The notes below the pieces were generated by a model. The model made no database searches and had not been told where the DNA came from. It worked only from the letters and a program-made list of their open reading frames with translations. Of a stretch of DNA of 64,000 nt, positions 1-10,041 are shown piece after piece. The stretch comes from Cylicocyclus nassatus (Eukaryota > Nematoda > Chromadorea > Rhabditida > Strongylidae): contig CATQJL010000223.1 of assembly GCA_958299035.1 (NCBI GenBank), positions 80,183,322-80,247,321 of the forward strand, read 5' to 3'. The position numbers and the translations under genes are program-made. The number at the start of each line of letters is the position of its first letter. Position 1 is the first letter of the stretch.

Positions 1-1410
1 TCAATGACGAGACTTCTTCGAGAAAAAGTCGACTCTCGGATCCTCGGAGTGTTGCAAATAATGTGATGTCGTTTCAAGCTCCATTGATCACAAGCAATCC
101 ACTTCTGAATCGTTTTTGAGTTTTGACTGTTTTGAAAGATCAAGCACACTGTCTGTTTGAATTCTGCAGTTAGACCTGTTGAGGTATTTCAAAGTGTTCT
201 GGACGCCATTGGATTTAATATTCTTCACTTTTCTAAAAGACAAGATTTATACAACAAAACAGACAAGTCAATTTGCTTTGTGCAAAATAAACTCGGTCAT
301 TAAGCAAGTTTTGATGATGACAGCTATAACCTATTGCGGCGTATTTTCGATTTTTTGCGCAACATTCAGAGTTTTATTGAAATTGTTTCAAGGGCACAAA
401 TGGTTGGAATGTTTTCATCAATTCACAAGAGTAAAGTATTTTTCAAACTTCCATGAACATTGAATGCTGTCTTACGACATGCGGCCCCGCCGAAGGCGAC
501 AAGATACAGGCTGCAAAAGTTGGTAACAGTTTTTTCCCACGGACAACTGCTATTAATAAAAAGCGTAAATGTTACATGAGCCATTTAGTGCTCGGACTAT
601 GATAATCAATCGCTCTGTCATTGCAAACTGGTGAAAAAGGGGAATTTTGCAGAAGCAGTTAGTTTAGCTGCTCAACCTTCCTAGAGGTTTAGGACAACCG
701 TTGAAGTTGGGTGTATTCAGCGGTTCATAATGAGTTTGTTTATATGAAAGATTTGGTAATCTTTATGTTATCAAGTTTATATTGATGAAAGATTTGATCA
801 TCATTATGTTATCATTTTGAATGAGGGATACCTAACATAAATAATCAGCACTTGTCTTTCGAAGTTTGTCTCTTCAAAGTACACAAAGATATCCGAAAGA
901 ACCAGTGGGTCGCAGCAAGGTTAACAAAAATTCTTTTTTAAATAAGAAGTTTTGCAAATTTCCATGTGTCGGTTTTCTCATTTAATGAGCAGGCGCCCAA
1001 GGTAGGCAGCCATTACGATTATGCTAACTTAGTCCGGTTTCACCCTTTTTAGACTCGCCTTTAGATTTTTCCCTATCAATATTCGCGGTTTTTTGCAAAT
1101 AGTGAGCTTTCAGAATTTTAACTCTCCACAAAGCTAGTGACAAAGCATTTGCGAGTACTAGGTTGCGAATAAGAGGTCAATGATTCGTTATAAGATAAGC
1201 TCCTGCGAGCAAAGTCACTATGACCCTGCATGTTACGTCAATAATAGACTAGAAGCGCGTGCTCTCCATTTTTACGAAGGAGGTTTACCTATGATTACTA
1301 TGATAACACTTCCAACTTGATAATTGAAAACTGAAAGTATGCCGTAACGCCTACTTATAGTTTACAACCACTTCCGCTCCCATTTCAGGTCAGAGCAATC
1401 AAATCGCTGC
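1..1410. other. 5' flank of the collagen gene, no gene seen
   Basis: AT-rich DNA with no convincing coding exon. A 94-codon open frame at 179-463 has no recognisable motif and no splice context, so I do not call it a gene. The last few hundred bases should hold the collagen promoter. A TTTCAG at 1383-1388 could act as a trans-splice acceptor, but it lies upstream of the TATA box, which argues against that use. Confidence 0.5.
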
Positions 1411-1417
1411 TATAAAA
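1411..1417 (+). promoter_or_regulatory. TATA box of the collagen gene
   Basis: TATAAAA stands 34 bases before the collagen ATG, with only a short leader between. This spacing fits nematode cuticle collagen genes, many of which have a TATA box and a very short 5' UTR. Confidence 0.7.
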
Positions 1418-1450
1418 ACCCGTAATGATCACCAGCACACATCCAGCATC

Positions 1451-2418
1451 ATGTTTGAAGAGAAACTCGTCATCGGTGTGGCTTCGACCTGCTCCACCCT
1501 AGCGATCGTCGCCTGTTTGATCGTCGTACCTTCGCTGTACAACACGATCAACGAGATCCACGACGAGGTTCTCGATGGCGTCGCCGTGTTCCGTGTTGAG
1601 ACCGACTCCGCATGGGCCCAGATGATGGACTTCCAAGTCACTGTTGCTCCCCCAACCAAGCCTCGTGAGAACCCCTTCAACTCCATCTTCCGTTCAAAGA
1701 AGCAGGCCCTTCCATCATACTGCCAGTGCACAACTCCCACCGTCAACTGCCCACCAGGACCTCCAGGACCACCAGGACAGCCAGGACAGCCCGGTACGTT
1801 GCTCAAGAGGTTAATTTCTTGGTGTCACAAATATATGGTGCGAATCTTTTAGGACAGCCCGGAAACCCAGGACCACCAGGACCAGACAACACCGTCACAT
1901 ACGCTCCCATCAGATGCCCAGGAACAAGCACTGGATGCATCACTTGCCCACCAGGACCACCTGGACCACCTGGACCAGATGGACAACCCGGACAGCCCGG
2001 ACCTGCTGGACAGCCAGGAAACCCCGGAGGCCCAGGAAACGATGGTCAACCTGGACCAGTTGGACCACCCGGAGATGCTGGAGCACCAGGAAACCCAGGA
2101 CAAGACGGACAGCCAGGAAACCCAGGACAAGACGGAACATCTGGATCAGGAACTCCCGGAGGCCCTGGACCAGCTGGACCACAGGGATCACCTGGACAGA
2201 ATGGAGGCCCAGGACAGCCTGGACAACCCGGAAACCAAGGACCACCCGGACCACCTGGACAGCCTGGAGCTCCCGGTAACCCTGGACCAGACGGACAGCC
2301 TGGACAGCCCGGAAACCCAGGACAGCCCGGACAAGATGCTGCTTACTGCCCTTGCCCACCTCGCTCTGCAGCTGCTGCCCGCAAGAAGGTGGTGGTTGCA
2401 AAGATGGCCAAGCACTAA
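1451..2418 (+). CDS. cuticle collagen (two exons)
   Basis: Nematode cuticle collagen, secreted by the hypodermis and cross-linked into the exoskeleton. Two exons are read: 1451-1793 and 1853-2418. The 59-base intron has GTACGT at its 5' end and CTTTTAG at its 3' end, splits a Gly codon in phase 1, and carries an in-frame stop if unspliced. The spliced product is about 302 residues, a normal size. It has an N-terminal membrane anchor (about residues 8-30), the conserved pre-collagen box around [14 protein letters not shown], a basic RSKK site suited to subtilisin-type processing, a short CQC...C cluster, a first Gly-X-Y block, a linker with three Cys, a long Gly-X-Y block rich in GQPG and GNPG, and a tail containing YCPCPP followed by a basic stretch. 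The paired Cys blocks give inter-chain disulfides. I cannot assign an individual collagen name. Overlapping open frames here are shadows of the repeat. Confidence 0.95.
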
Positions 2419-2478
2419 ACAGTAATCAATCTTTTCGTAGACATCAGTGAATGTGTTCAGTCATAGTCATTCACGGAT

Positions 2479-2484
2479 AATAAA
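2479..2484 (+). terminator. collagen polyadenylation signal
   Basis: AATAAA lies 61 bases after the collagen stop codon, a usual nematode 3' UTR length. Confidence 0.75.
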
Positions 2485-3640
2485 GCATTTATCTGCAAGA
2501 GTGATATAGCGAAACCGCCTTTGCCGAAACCTATTCGTTGCGGATGTCACTTTATTTGCATTCCTTATTTGAAGCTTTATCACATATTAGCTTCTGGTCG
2601 ACCCTTCTCGCATCATTTGACTATAGGGCCCTGAGTTAGACTTTCCCAGTAGCCACTAATAGCGATTACCGCGCAATCAAATAATCTAATCATTTTATCA
2701 AATCACCTTGGTTTTTTTAAGTTTTGAAAAACTGCGAAAATTGCGCAAGAACTTCAAGCCGCTAATCAGCACGGTTTAATATGACTGCCACACTTTTAGA
2801 GATTAGACTAGTGTTCAGATCCGAAGTTTACACGAATAGGCGAACTAAGATTGGATGATTTTCACTTCACTTCAAACTGTATATATGTAGAAAATCTGTG
2901 TCTGTTTTGCTTGAAACGAACTTATCCTACTATAATAACGCGCTAAGGCCGTCTGTTTTTTTTGTGTGTGTGTCTGTGTGTCTGTGTGAAAATCTGTCTG
3001 TCACGAAATTCATAGAGGAAGCTGCAACTAAGCTATCGGACTGCAATTTTGCATAACATATCGTGCCAGCGTGTAGGCCCACCATGCACAAGGACGAGTC
3101 GGTTCGATAAGCGGGTCCCTCAAAGTTTGCACGTCAAACGGGTCCACGCGCCTTTTCGCACGCAAAACTGGGTCGCTAATTCGACTTTTTGCAAAGTTAT
3201 GATTTGCCTGACAAGTAACTCTGCGTGCCATAAATTCTAGCCCAAAAAACTGCTAAAAGCTGCTTTGTTTTTTTTGCGAAAACAGCGCCAAAAAGTGACG
3301 AACGCGTAGATGCGATTTGGCAAGAAAAAAAGAAAATACTGAAAAATTTTTTGCATGAAATGTAGCCCAAGGCGACTATTATCCTTATGGAGATTATCAA
3401 ACAATAAATTCAGTAATCCGTTCAAATTCGCATTTATTTCCTTGCAACAAAGTTTTTTTTTCTCAAAATTACCGATCTTACATGGAGATGCTTCATGAAT
3501 GAACGGTGTTCACGATTCATTTGTGATGCTCAGCATCGCGTGGTGAGTTTCTAAGCCATTCTCATGCGAACATGAGAAAGGCATACGGATAGGGAACCAG
3601 CGCGAACCTCCACGAAGCGGAGGTGACGCACTGGTCTATA
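2485..3640. other. intergenic DNA with a TG-rich microsatellite
   Basis: No gene seen. A short imperfect TG/TCTG repeat lies at about 2963-2990. The 60-odd-codon open frames at 3028-3425 overlap on both strands and show no motif. Confidence 0.45.
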
Positions 3641-4461
3641 AGGCTTTGGCCATACTTCGCCCGTGTTGCCGATGTTTCCAGTGTTTCCAGTGTTGAAAGT
3701 CTTGCCGGTGTTGAAAGTGTTGAAAGTGTTGCCGGTGTTGAAAGTGTTGAAAGTGTTGAATGTGTTGAAAGTGTTGCCGGTGTTGAAAGTGTTGAATGGA
3801 GATCATCAGTCTAGCAGTTTCATTCTTTCTCGAACTATCTCACCGGCTGGTGAATACGTTGGAAATGGAATTGGGGAATGAGAAATGAAATTGAAATGAG
3901 GCGGGGAAGATTTTCGCATGCAAAAGATCCTCAAACAAACTTTTTGGAAAGTGGACGGCTTGCCTGGAATAGGCAATCTCCAATATTTGAAAAAGCTGAA
4001 GTCTGAGTAGTAATGTGTTTTAGTTCGAATCCTGCCGCGCTTGCGATTAGTGAGTGAAGGATCTAAGTGAGGTCTGCAGCGTTTTCAAATATTGGAGATT
4101 GCCTTTTCCAGACAAGCCATCCACTTTCCAAAAAGTTTGTTTGAGGATCTTTTGCATGCGAAAATCTTCCCCATCTCATTTCAATTTCATTTCTCATTCC
4201 CCAATTCCATTTCCAACGTATTCACCAGCCGGTGAGATAGTTCGAGAAAGAATGAAACTGCTAGACTGATGATCTCCATTCAACACTTTCAACACCGGCA
4301 ACACTTTCAACACATTCAACACTTTCAACACTTTCAACGCTTTCAACACCGGCAACACTTTCAACACTTTCAACACCGGCAACACTTTCAACACCGGCGA
4401 CACTTTCAACACTGGAAACACTGGAAACATCGGCAACACGGGCGAAGTATGGCCAAAGCCT
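3641..4461. mobile_element. foldback element with minisatellite arms
   Basis: The segment is a long imperfect palindrome. The left arm runs from about 3641 to 3992 and the right arm, its reverse complement, from about 4080 to 4461, with a loop of about 90 bases. The outer third of each arm is a minisatellite of a 9-base unit, GTTGAAAGT, alternating with GTTGCCGGT; the copy number differs between arms. The inner two thirds are unique sequence. Long inverted repeats whose outer parts are short tandem repeats are the hallmark of Foldback-type transposons. There is no transposase; the open frames here are repeat translations. A 10-base word GAACATGAGA occurs on both sides (3568-3577 and 4468-4477) and may be a target duplication, although the left copy lies some 60 bases outside the arm. 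Confidence 0.8.
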
Positions 4462-4477
4462 AAATAAGAACATGAGA

Positions 4478-5760
4478 TGTGTAGCTTATCCATACACAGT
4501 CGATAATATCCAGTCATCGGTGTTCCCATGTCCCTTCATTGGTCAAAAGACTGATGTTCACCTAAGTTCGAACATAACAATCTCAATATTGTGGAATGTT
4601 GTTTTAGAGTAATCAGTGCAGTAGCGCCGCTACATCGAGATTTAAAAGAGCACATAATCAAGAAAACTAAAAATGTTTGATTTCTACGATCTAGAGAAGG
4701 TAGAAGGAGATTACAGGTACCTTCAAGAATCTGCAGTGTTACTTTGTCAAACTTCCAGGATAAGGCTACACGAAGAAGGAAATGAAGCAGTCACCTGAGA
4801 ATGGCTGCAACATACGTAAAGGTCAGCACAGGTGGCTTATAAGCAAACTGTATGTTGTTTTTGAGACAAAAGCGAAGGTATTATTGTTTTTTGTGAGGGA
4901 TAAGGGTCGAAAGGGATTTCGTAAAGATTTGCGAAAGTTACGGGGGACTTCGTTTTTTGCATTTTTGGAAAGCCACCTCTGCCAAGTCGGGAACGTAGCA
5001 ACTAAATTGCTAGACCACACGTAAGACTTTTGAATAGTTCATTACACAAGTAGAAGAACGGAGGATTGTATCCTAAGTTTATATTCCATTGATGTGTAAG
5101 ATATTTGTCAACTTCCGATACATTACCGAAACTGAGCGATCTACTAACTTTTTTTCAGTATTGTTTAATTGATACTTCCACATATTAAAGAGCATTATTG
5201 AAGTCATTTAAAAAGGACTAGGGTGGGACATTTTTGAGCTGTAGAAAATAGCAGCCAAGTGCTGAAAGAACTGTTGATAACTAACGATTGTCTAGTCTAA
5301 AAATATATTCAGCCGACTTGTCCAGTTTTTTCACTAGTCTATCCACATGATGTGGTGAATCATCAGTGAGCTTTTTGATTCAATTTATGGAATGAATTTT
5401 TCACGCAGTGCGTTCCTTTTTATAGAATGGGATTGAGCCGTACACTTAAGCGTGCTCAACCTATCAGGTTGATGCAGAAATTATGCCAGATTTTTGAGCA
5501 TCATTTTTTCCATCAAAACTCTCTTTCAAAACAGATTTAGGAAACTTTGAGAAGTTGATGATGTTTCAAACCAGCTTTATCGAAAAGAGACAGAGCTATA
5601 AAAAACCAAAGCTTCCAAAATCAAAATTCCATGCTTAGTTTTCTGGCCAAGATTTAAGCGCGGATGAACGGCGCTTTTTTGAAAATTCAGTCTGTATATA
5701 AACTAAACTACCTACATTATGCACACTTGATTGTTCTTTTTGAAAGTATCTAGCTGCATT
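4478..5760. other. no gene seen
   Basis: Low-GC DNA. The overlapping open frames at 4782-5024 on both strands have no motif. Nothing else stands out. Confidence 0.4.
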
Positions 5761-5769
5761 GGCGGTCGT

Positions 5770-6025
5770 AGGATTTCTGTTCGGGTGGGGGGGGGGGAAG
5801 CAAAAAAATTTTCTAAACGAAAAAATCCAAAAATTTTTTTGAAATGGTCTCCAAAATTTGCTTCCATGACCCTGAAATTTTAGAAAAAAAGGGCGTGACA
5901 GCAGTTCAGCCCCCAAAAAAATTTTTATAGGGCTTCTATGAATTTTTAGAAAATTTTAAAGAACCACTTTAATTATTTACGAGTACAGACAAGTCATTTG
6001 TTTTATATCCTATGTAAGTTAACCT
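5770..6025 (-). repeat. decayed hAT-type MITE relative
   Basis: The G-run followed by A-rich tracts, then GGGCGTGAC and a tail with ACAAGTCATTTG, runs parallel to the two good MITE copies at 43221-43587 and 59450-59834. Terminal repeats and target duplication cannot be recognised here, so this is an older, eroded copy. Confidence 0.5.
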
Positions 6026-6972
6026 TCTATGCCCATACCTTCTAAAAAAGGCAATCACTAAAGCTTTGCTGATTTCTGTGAGCGTAAGTACATAGCGCCC
6101 TGCTGACAGTTTTTGCAAAATTTGCTGTTCAGACAGATTTCATGATATGGCCTTCAAAGCCCACTGAAGAATGTTGAAAAAGCTGACAAATACTTTTCTA
6201 ATCACAGTGAAGTAATGTGGGAACATTGCTTGACTCTGATTACGTTACATTAGAAGACCTGCATATCTCAAAAATTTTGAGTTTTTTGGTAGTGAAAACC
6301 ACTTGGCAGAAAACGATAATGAACATGAATGTTAACTTGAGACATGTAGAGGGTGGGGCAAAAGTCTGGGAGCCGATTTGCAGTGTTGTAAGTCACGATG
6401 ATTTTGACTGATGATTTTACTTCAAGTTTGTGCTACATAATATTGCGGTCATCCTCTACAAATCATTTTTGTAAGAGTTGGATTTATAAAACGAGTGCTT
6501 CTGCAGCGCGAGAAAATCAAAATTAAGTATTCACAATTTATTTTGTAGCTAAAGCTACGTTAAATATTCTATAACATTTTAATGCATAAAATGTAGAGGG
6601 GGCTTTGCGCTATCACATCGTGATAGTTGCGTTTGCCACAAGTTATTCTTTCGAAAATGCAAAATGATATTTGCAAATATCACCTGCGTGCCAGTGGCCA
6701 TTTGCCTTTAGAATAAATTTGAAAGCTATGGGAGCGCAGCAGATACTGAGTTCTAGGCTATATTCTTTAGTCTTCCTTATAAGCATCTATTAGAATTCGA
6801 TCGATGGAGCAATTTTAATGCTTTTTAGATTATGATTTTTCGCTCCCGTTCGGCAATCGCATCCAAACTTCCAGTATGCGAGAACCATTGCCTTCATTTA
6901 AAATTCCAAAATTTTTTCCTAAATACTACAAAAAAAATTCCCCATAATATGTTGTAGCCAAAAGCTTGTTCT
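6026..6972. other. no gene seen
   Basis: AT-rich DNA without a motif-bearing open frame or a clear repeat. Confidence 0.4.
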
Positions 6973-7122
6973 ATGATACTGCACACTTGCCTAGTGAAAG
7001 AAGCAGTCATCGCGAAGGCTTGGGACAAACTTCCTCGCGACTGCCTGCGTGCCACGGCAGGCGAATTCGCCCAGATTTCGAAGGGCTGCTTTGAAACCAA
7101 AAGAGACACTTCACCACATCAA
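6973..7122 (+). pseudogene. mariner-like transposase C-terminal fragment
   Basis: The frame gives a tail of the form AWDKLPRDCLRAT followed by a Phe and Cys-containing stretch, which resembles the end of mariner/Tc1-like transposases (AW..LP...LRA....F...C). The catalytic DD(D/E) core is absent; the sequence before it is interrupted by stops. On the right it runs directly into adapter sequence and a gap, so the true end is unknown. It could equally be a short remnant or one side of a misjoin. The family call rests on pattern recognition only. Confidence 0.4.
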
Positions 7123-7147
7123 GTACTCTGCGTTGATACCACTGCTT
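7123..7147 (-). other. SMART cDNA adapter remnant, left edge of gap
   Basis: These 25 bases are the reverse complement of the SMART oligonucleotide that begins AAGCAGTGGTATCAACGC. This is library sequence, not genome. Confidence 0.95.
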
Positions 7148-7647
7148 NNNNNNNNNNNNNNNNNNNNNNNNNNNNNNNNNNNNNNNNNNNNNNNNNNNNN
7201 NNNNNNNNNNNNNNNNNNNNNNNNNNNNNNNNNNNNNNNNNNNNNNNNNNNNNNNNNNNNNNNNNNNNNNNNNNNNNNNNNNNNNNNNNNNNNNNNNNNN
7301 NNNNNNNNNNNNNNNNNNNNNNNNNNNNNNNNNNNNNNNNNNNNNNNNNNNNNNNNNNNNNNNNNNNNNNNNNNNNNNNNNNNNNNNNNNNNNNNNNNNN
7401 NNNNNNNNNNNNNNNNNNNNNNNNNNNNNNNNNNNNNNNNNNNNNNNNNNNNNNNNNNNNNNNNNNNNNNNNNNNNNNNNNNNNNNNNNNNNNNNNNNNN
7501 NNNNNNNNNNNNNNNNNNNNNNNNNNNNNNNNNNNNNNNNNNNNNNNNNNNNNNNNNNNNNNNNNNNNNNNNNNNNNNNNNNNNNNNNNNNNNNNNNNNN
7601 NNNNNNNNNNNNNNNNNNNNNNNNNNNNNNNNNNNNNNNNNNNNNNN
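7148..7647. other. assembly gap, exactly 500 N
   Basis: A placeholder of fixed size. Both edges are SMART adapter, so adjacency of the flanks is not secure. Confidence 0.99.
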
Positions 7648-7670
7648 AAGCAGTGGTATCAACGCAGAGT
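7648..7670 (+). other. SMART cDNA adapter remnant, right edge of gap
   Basis: The 23 bases after the gap match the same SMART oligonucleotide in forward orientation, inverted with respect to the left edge. Confidence 0.95.
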
Positions 7671-7672
7671 GC

Positions 7673-7956
7673 TAGTCGCCGAGTCACGAGCCTACGAAAA
7701 CACGTCCTCATGAATTTTGCCCAAATGTAAAGATCGCAGCTCTGAATTTCAAAGCTATTTCATGGCTAGAGCTTAAACTACCAAATCTAGCACAACAAGA
7801 TCCACTAAGGATGTGAAAAGATTTAATCAGCGTGCTGTACAAGCGCTCACGATGCATAAGCACTCATGGTGGAATTTCGACGAAATTTCCGATCTTTACA
7901 TTTTGAGCAAAATTCATAAGGACGTGTTTTCGCAGGCTCGTGACTCGGCGACTTTC
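7673..7956. repeat. inverted repeat
   Basis: The stretch at about 7673-7738 returns as its reverse complement at about 7889-7956 with few mismatches, enclosing about 150 bases. Such short hairpins are typical of foldback MITEs. It starts within a few bases of the adapter, so the outer boundary may be cut off. Confidence 0.6.
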
Positions 7957-8019
7957 ATAGACTGGAGCCTGAGTCATGCACCATTCGATAGCACATTTCC
8001 TAGTAACTTTGACCTAGGA

Positions 8020-9775
8020 AAGCAAGCAGGCAAGTTTTCTGACAGATACGCGAGAAGTGCTGGCAAATTTACGCACTTTCGTGGTGCAGTTACAGTCACC
8101 TCACCGCATCTTCGTAACAAGACCCTGTAATCCCCAAAGACCACGATTTTCGTAAAAAGCTTGTTCTAAAACCTCTATAAGCGAAGTTTCCTTACAATTC
8201 AAGAGCATCAACATTCTGACCAAAATCCATCGGCGAGCTTCCGGAGCGTAAAACGAGAAAAAATGAAATAACCCGAACATATCGGAAAACTTGCTCATAA
8301 AGGTTGTCTGACCTGCTGATTTCGAAACTCACATCTGCTTAGCAAGATAGCTTCGTATTCTAGGGCTGGCGAGTAGAATTTGGGACGACAAGATTTTTCC
8401 ACAACTCACCAGCCCTTCTGTTTCCTTTGAAAACAAATCTGCGGCTACTATTTAGCGCATCATAATCTACCGAAAAAATACTATCAAAAGGCCCTGGCTG
8501 ATATTTACCCGGGACAATGCTCGCTGCTTTACACCTTCGCGAAGAGACGTCCGCAGAAAGATTCAAGATTACTAAAATCATAATATCAAGGACATGCTGT
8601 ATATCAAAAGATTCGCCTTGACGAGCTGAGCACAGCACTGTTTTCGGTTTCAAACACCTATTTCGAAGGAAGTTATGGAGTAGAATTTAAAAACGCGTGA
8701 TTTTTCCAGAATTCACCAAAGCTTCCATCTCCTTTGGAAAGAAGTCTGAGCCTATTTTTTAGCGCACAATAATCTACAAGAACAGTATTATCGAATACTT
8801 CTTAGTGGAATCTTCTATGTTGGACAGGCGCTGCTTCACATATTCGCGAAAGGACCTCCGCAGAAGAATTTGAAAAGACTGGAAACGGAATATCGAAGAC
8901 ATCGCACCCCCACTTCCAATACAGAAGATGCTCCTCGCCGAGCTGAATCGAAAGTTGGCTTTGGATTCAGAGTTCGTCCACTCTGAAGCGAGATATGGCC
9001 GTGCGACGGTGATGTCCATACATTAGACGTAACTCGCGCGACCGTCGCGTGACTGTCCGTTGCATGAGTTATGCTACATTCGCGTCTAATTTTCGAGGGC
9101 ATGCTGTACATCAAAAGATCTGCTTGACGATTTAAACAAAATGCTGCTCTCGGATTTGAAATATATTTATTGCGAAGGGTGTTATGGCGTTGCGTATTCT
9201 GCGTGATTCCCGTGATTCCGCGGATCCTAGAATGTCGCAAACTTCCAGAAATATCGCGGAATTCGAAGGAAATCCCGGAATTCCGCGAAGTTCACGGGAG
9301 TTTTGCACATTCTGTGAGCGGTATTGTGACCTTGAGCAGATTTTAGAACAAACGATCAGACTGAACTTCTATGTGTCACCAGCGACAAATCAATGGCAAT
9401 ACTGTTATCAGCACACTGAACAATCCAATCAAACAAAAATCTGCAAAACTGAGCGAAAACCTACTGTCTAGCGTATACCTATCATATCCCGCTAGACTGT
9501 GGCACTCCTATACACTAGATGATGCGTCTCACCGAGCTGAATCGAACGGTGTCCTCGGATTCAAAATTCGTCCATTCTGAAGCGAGATACAGCGATGCGA
9601 CGCGGATTCCGACAGACACTAGTGATGTGCGGCGCACTCCGCCGCTCTCCGGCGGACTCTAATGGAGTGTGGCGCACTCCGCTGCACTCTAGTAGACTGC
9701 GTCAGCGCACTCCGGCGGAGTCCGCCGCAGTCCGGGGACTTTTTTGACGAATTATGAGCGGTGTTGTATATGATA
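8020..9775 (+). repeat. dispersed repeat family, copy A
   Basis: The stretch is built of related modules. It shares about 950 nearly identical bases with 23199-24147 and is colinear, with more divergence, with 29320-30560. Recurrent words include ACATGCTGTATATCA, GAGCTGAATCGA and a tail TTCTGTGAGCGGTATTGT. Shorter pieces of the tail occur at about 33376-33445 and 42025-42105. No coding capacity is seen. It abuts the Helitron helicase remnant, so a non-autonomous Helitron is possible, but I see no defining ends. Confidence 0.7.
9618..9741. repeat. GC-rich palindromic short repeat
   Basis: A run of GCGCACTCC, GCGGACTCT and their complements, forming many small self-complementary stems, inside copy A. 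The same block at 23940-24130 is longer by extra units, which shows that it changes in copy number. Confidence 0.75.
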
Positions 9776-10041
9776 GTATAAATGTGTGTTCAAATGTTGA
9801 ACTGGACACTGTGCTTTGGTTTCATTCAACGTAGGGGCAGAATCTGTTTGTTATAGAAAGTCTTTTGAACTGCTTAGTGCGGATAGTATCTTTGAATTGC
9901 CTGTTCAAAGAAGATTATTGATTCGTACAGAGACGCGACAGTGCGTCAAAAAAGTAAAACAATCTAACCTTAGCGAAGAAGCAAGGTGATAGAAGATAGA
10001 AGCAAGGTGCCGAAGTTTCCTATGACGTTAGAGCAGCGGAT

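Noticed and set aside
179..463. 94-codon open frame upstream of the collagen gene
   Set aside because: No motif, no splice or promoter context, composition like the surrounding AT-rich DNA.
1429..2415. Minus-strand and off-frame open frames across the collagen gene
   Set aside because: They are shadows of the Gly-X-Y repeat; the correct frame has all collagen features and a spliced intron.
4020..4050. GTTCGAATCC word in the foldback loop as a tRNA T arm
   Set aside because: It looks like a B box, but the flanking bases do not pair as a T stem and no A box is at the right distance.
3623..4529. Open frames of 60-110 codons with VESVAGVESVE-type repeats
   Set aside because: They translate the 9-base minisatellite in the foldback arms and exist on both strands as mirror images.
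7007..7713. Frames of about 200 codons across the first gap
   Set aside because: Made of unknown bases and adapter; not coding evidence. The same holds for the frames across 22674-23173.
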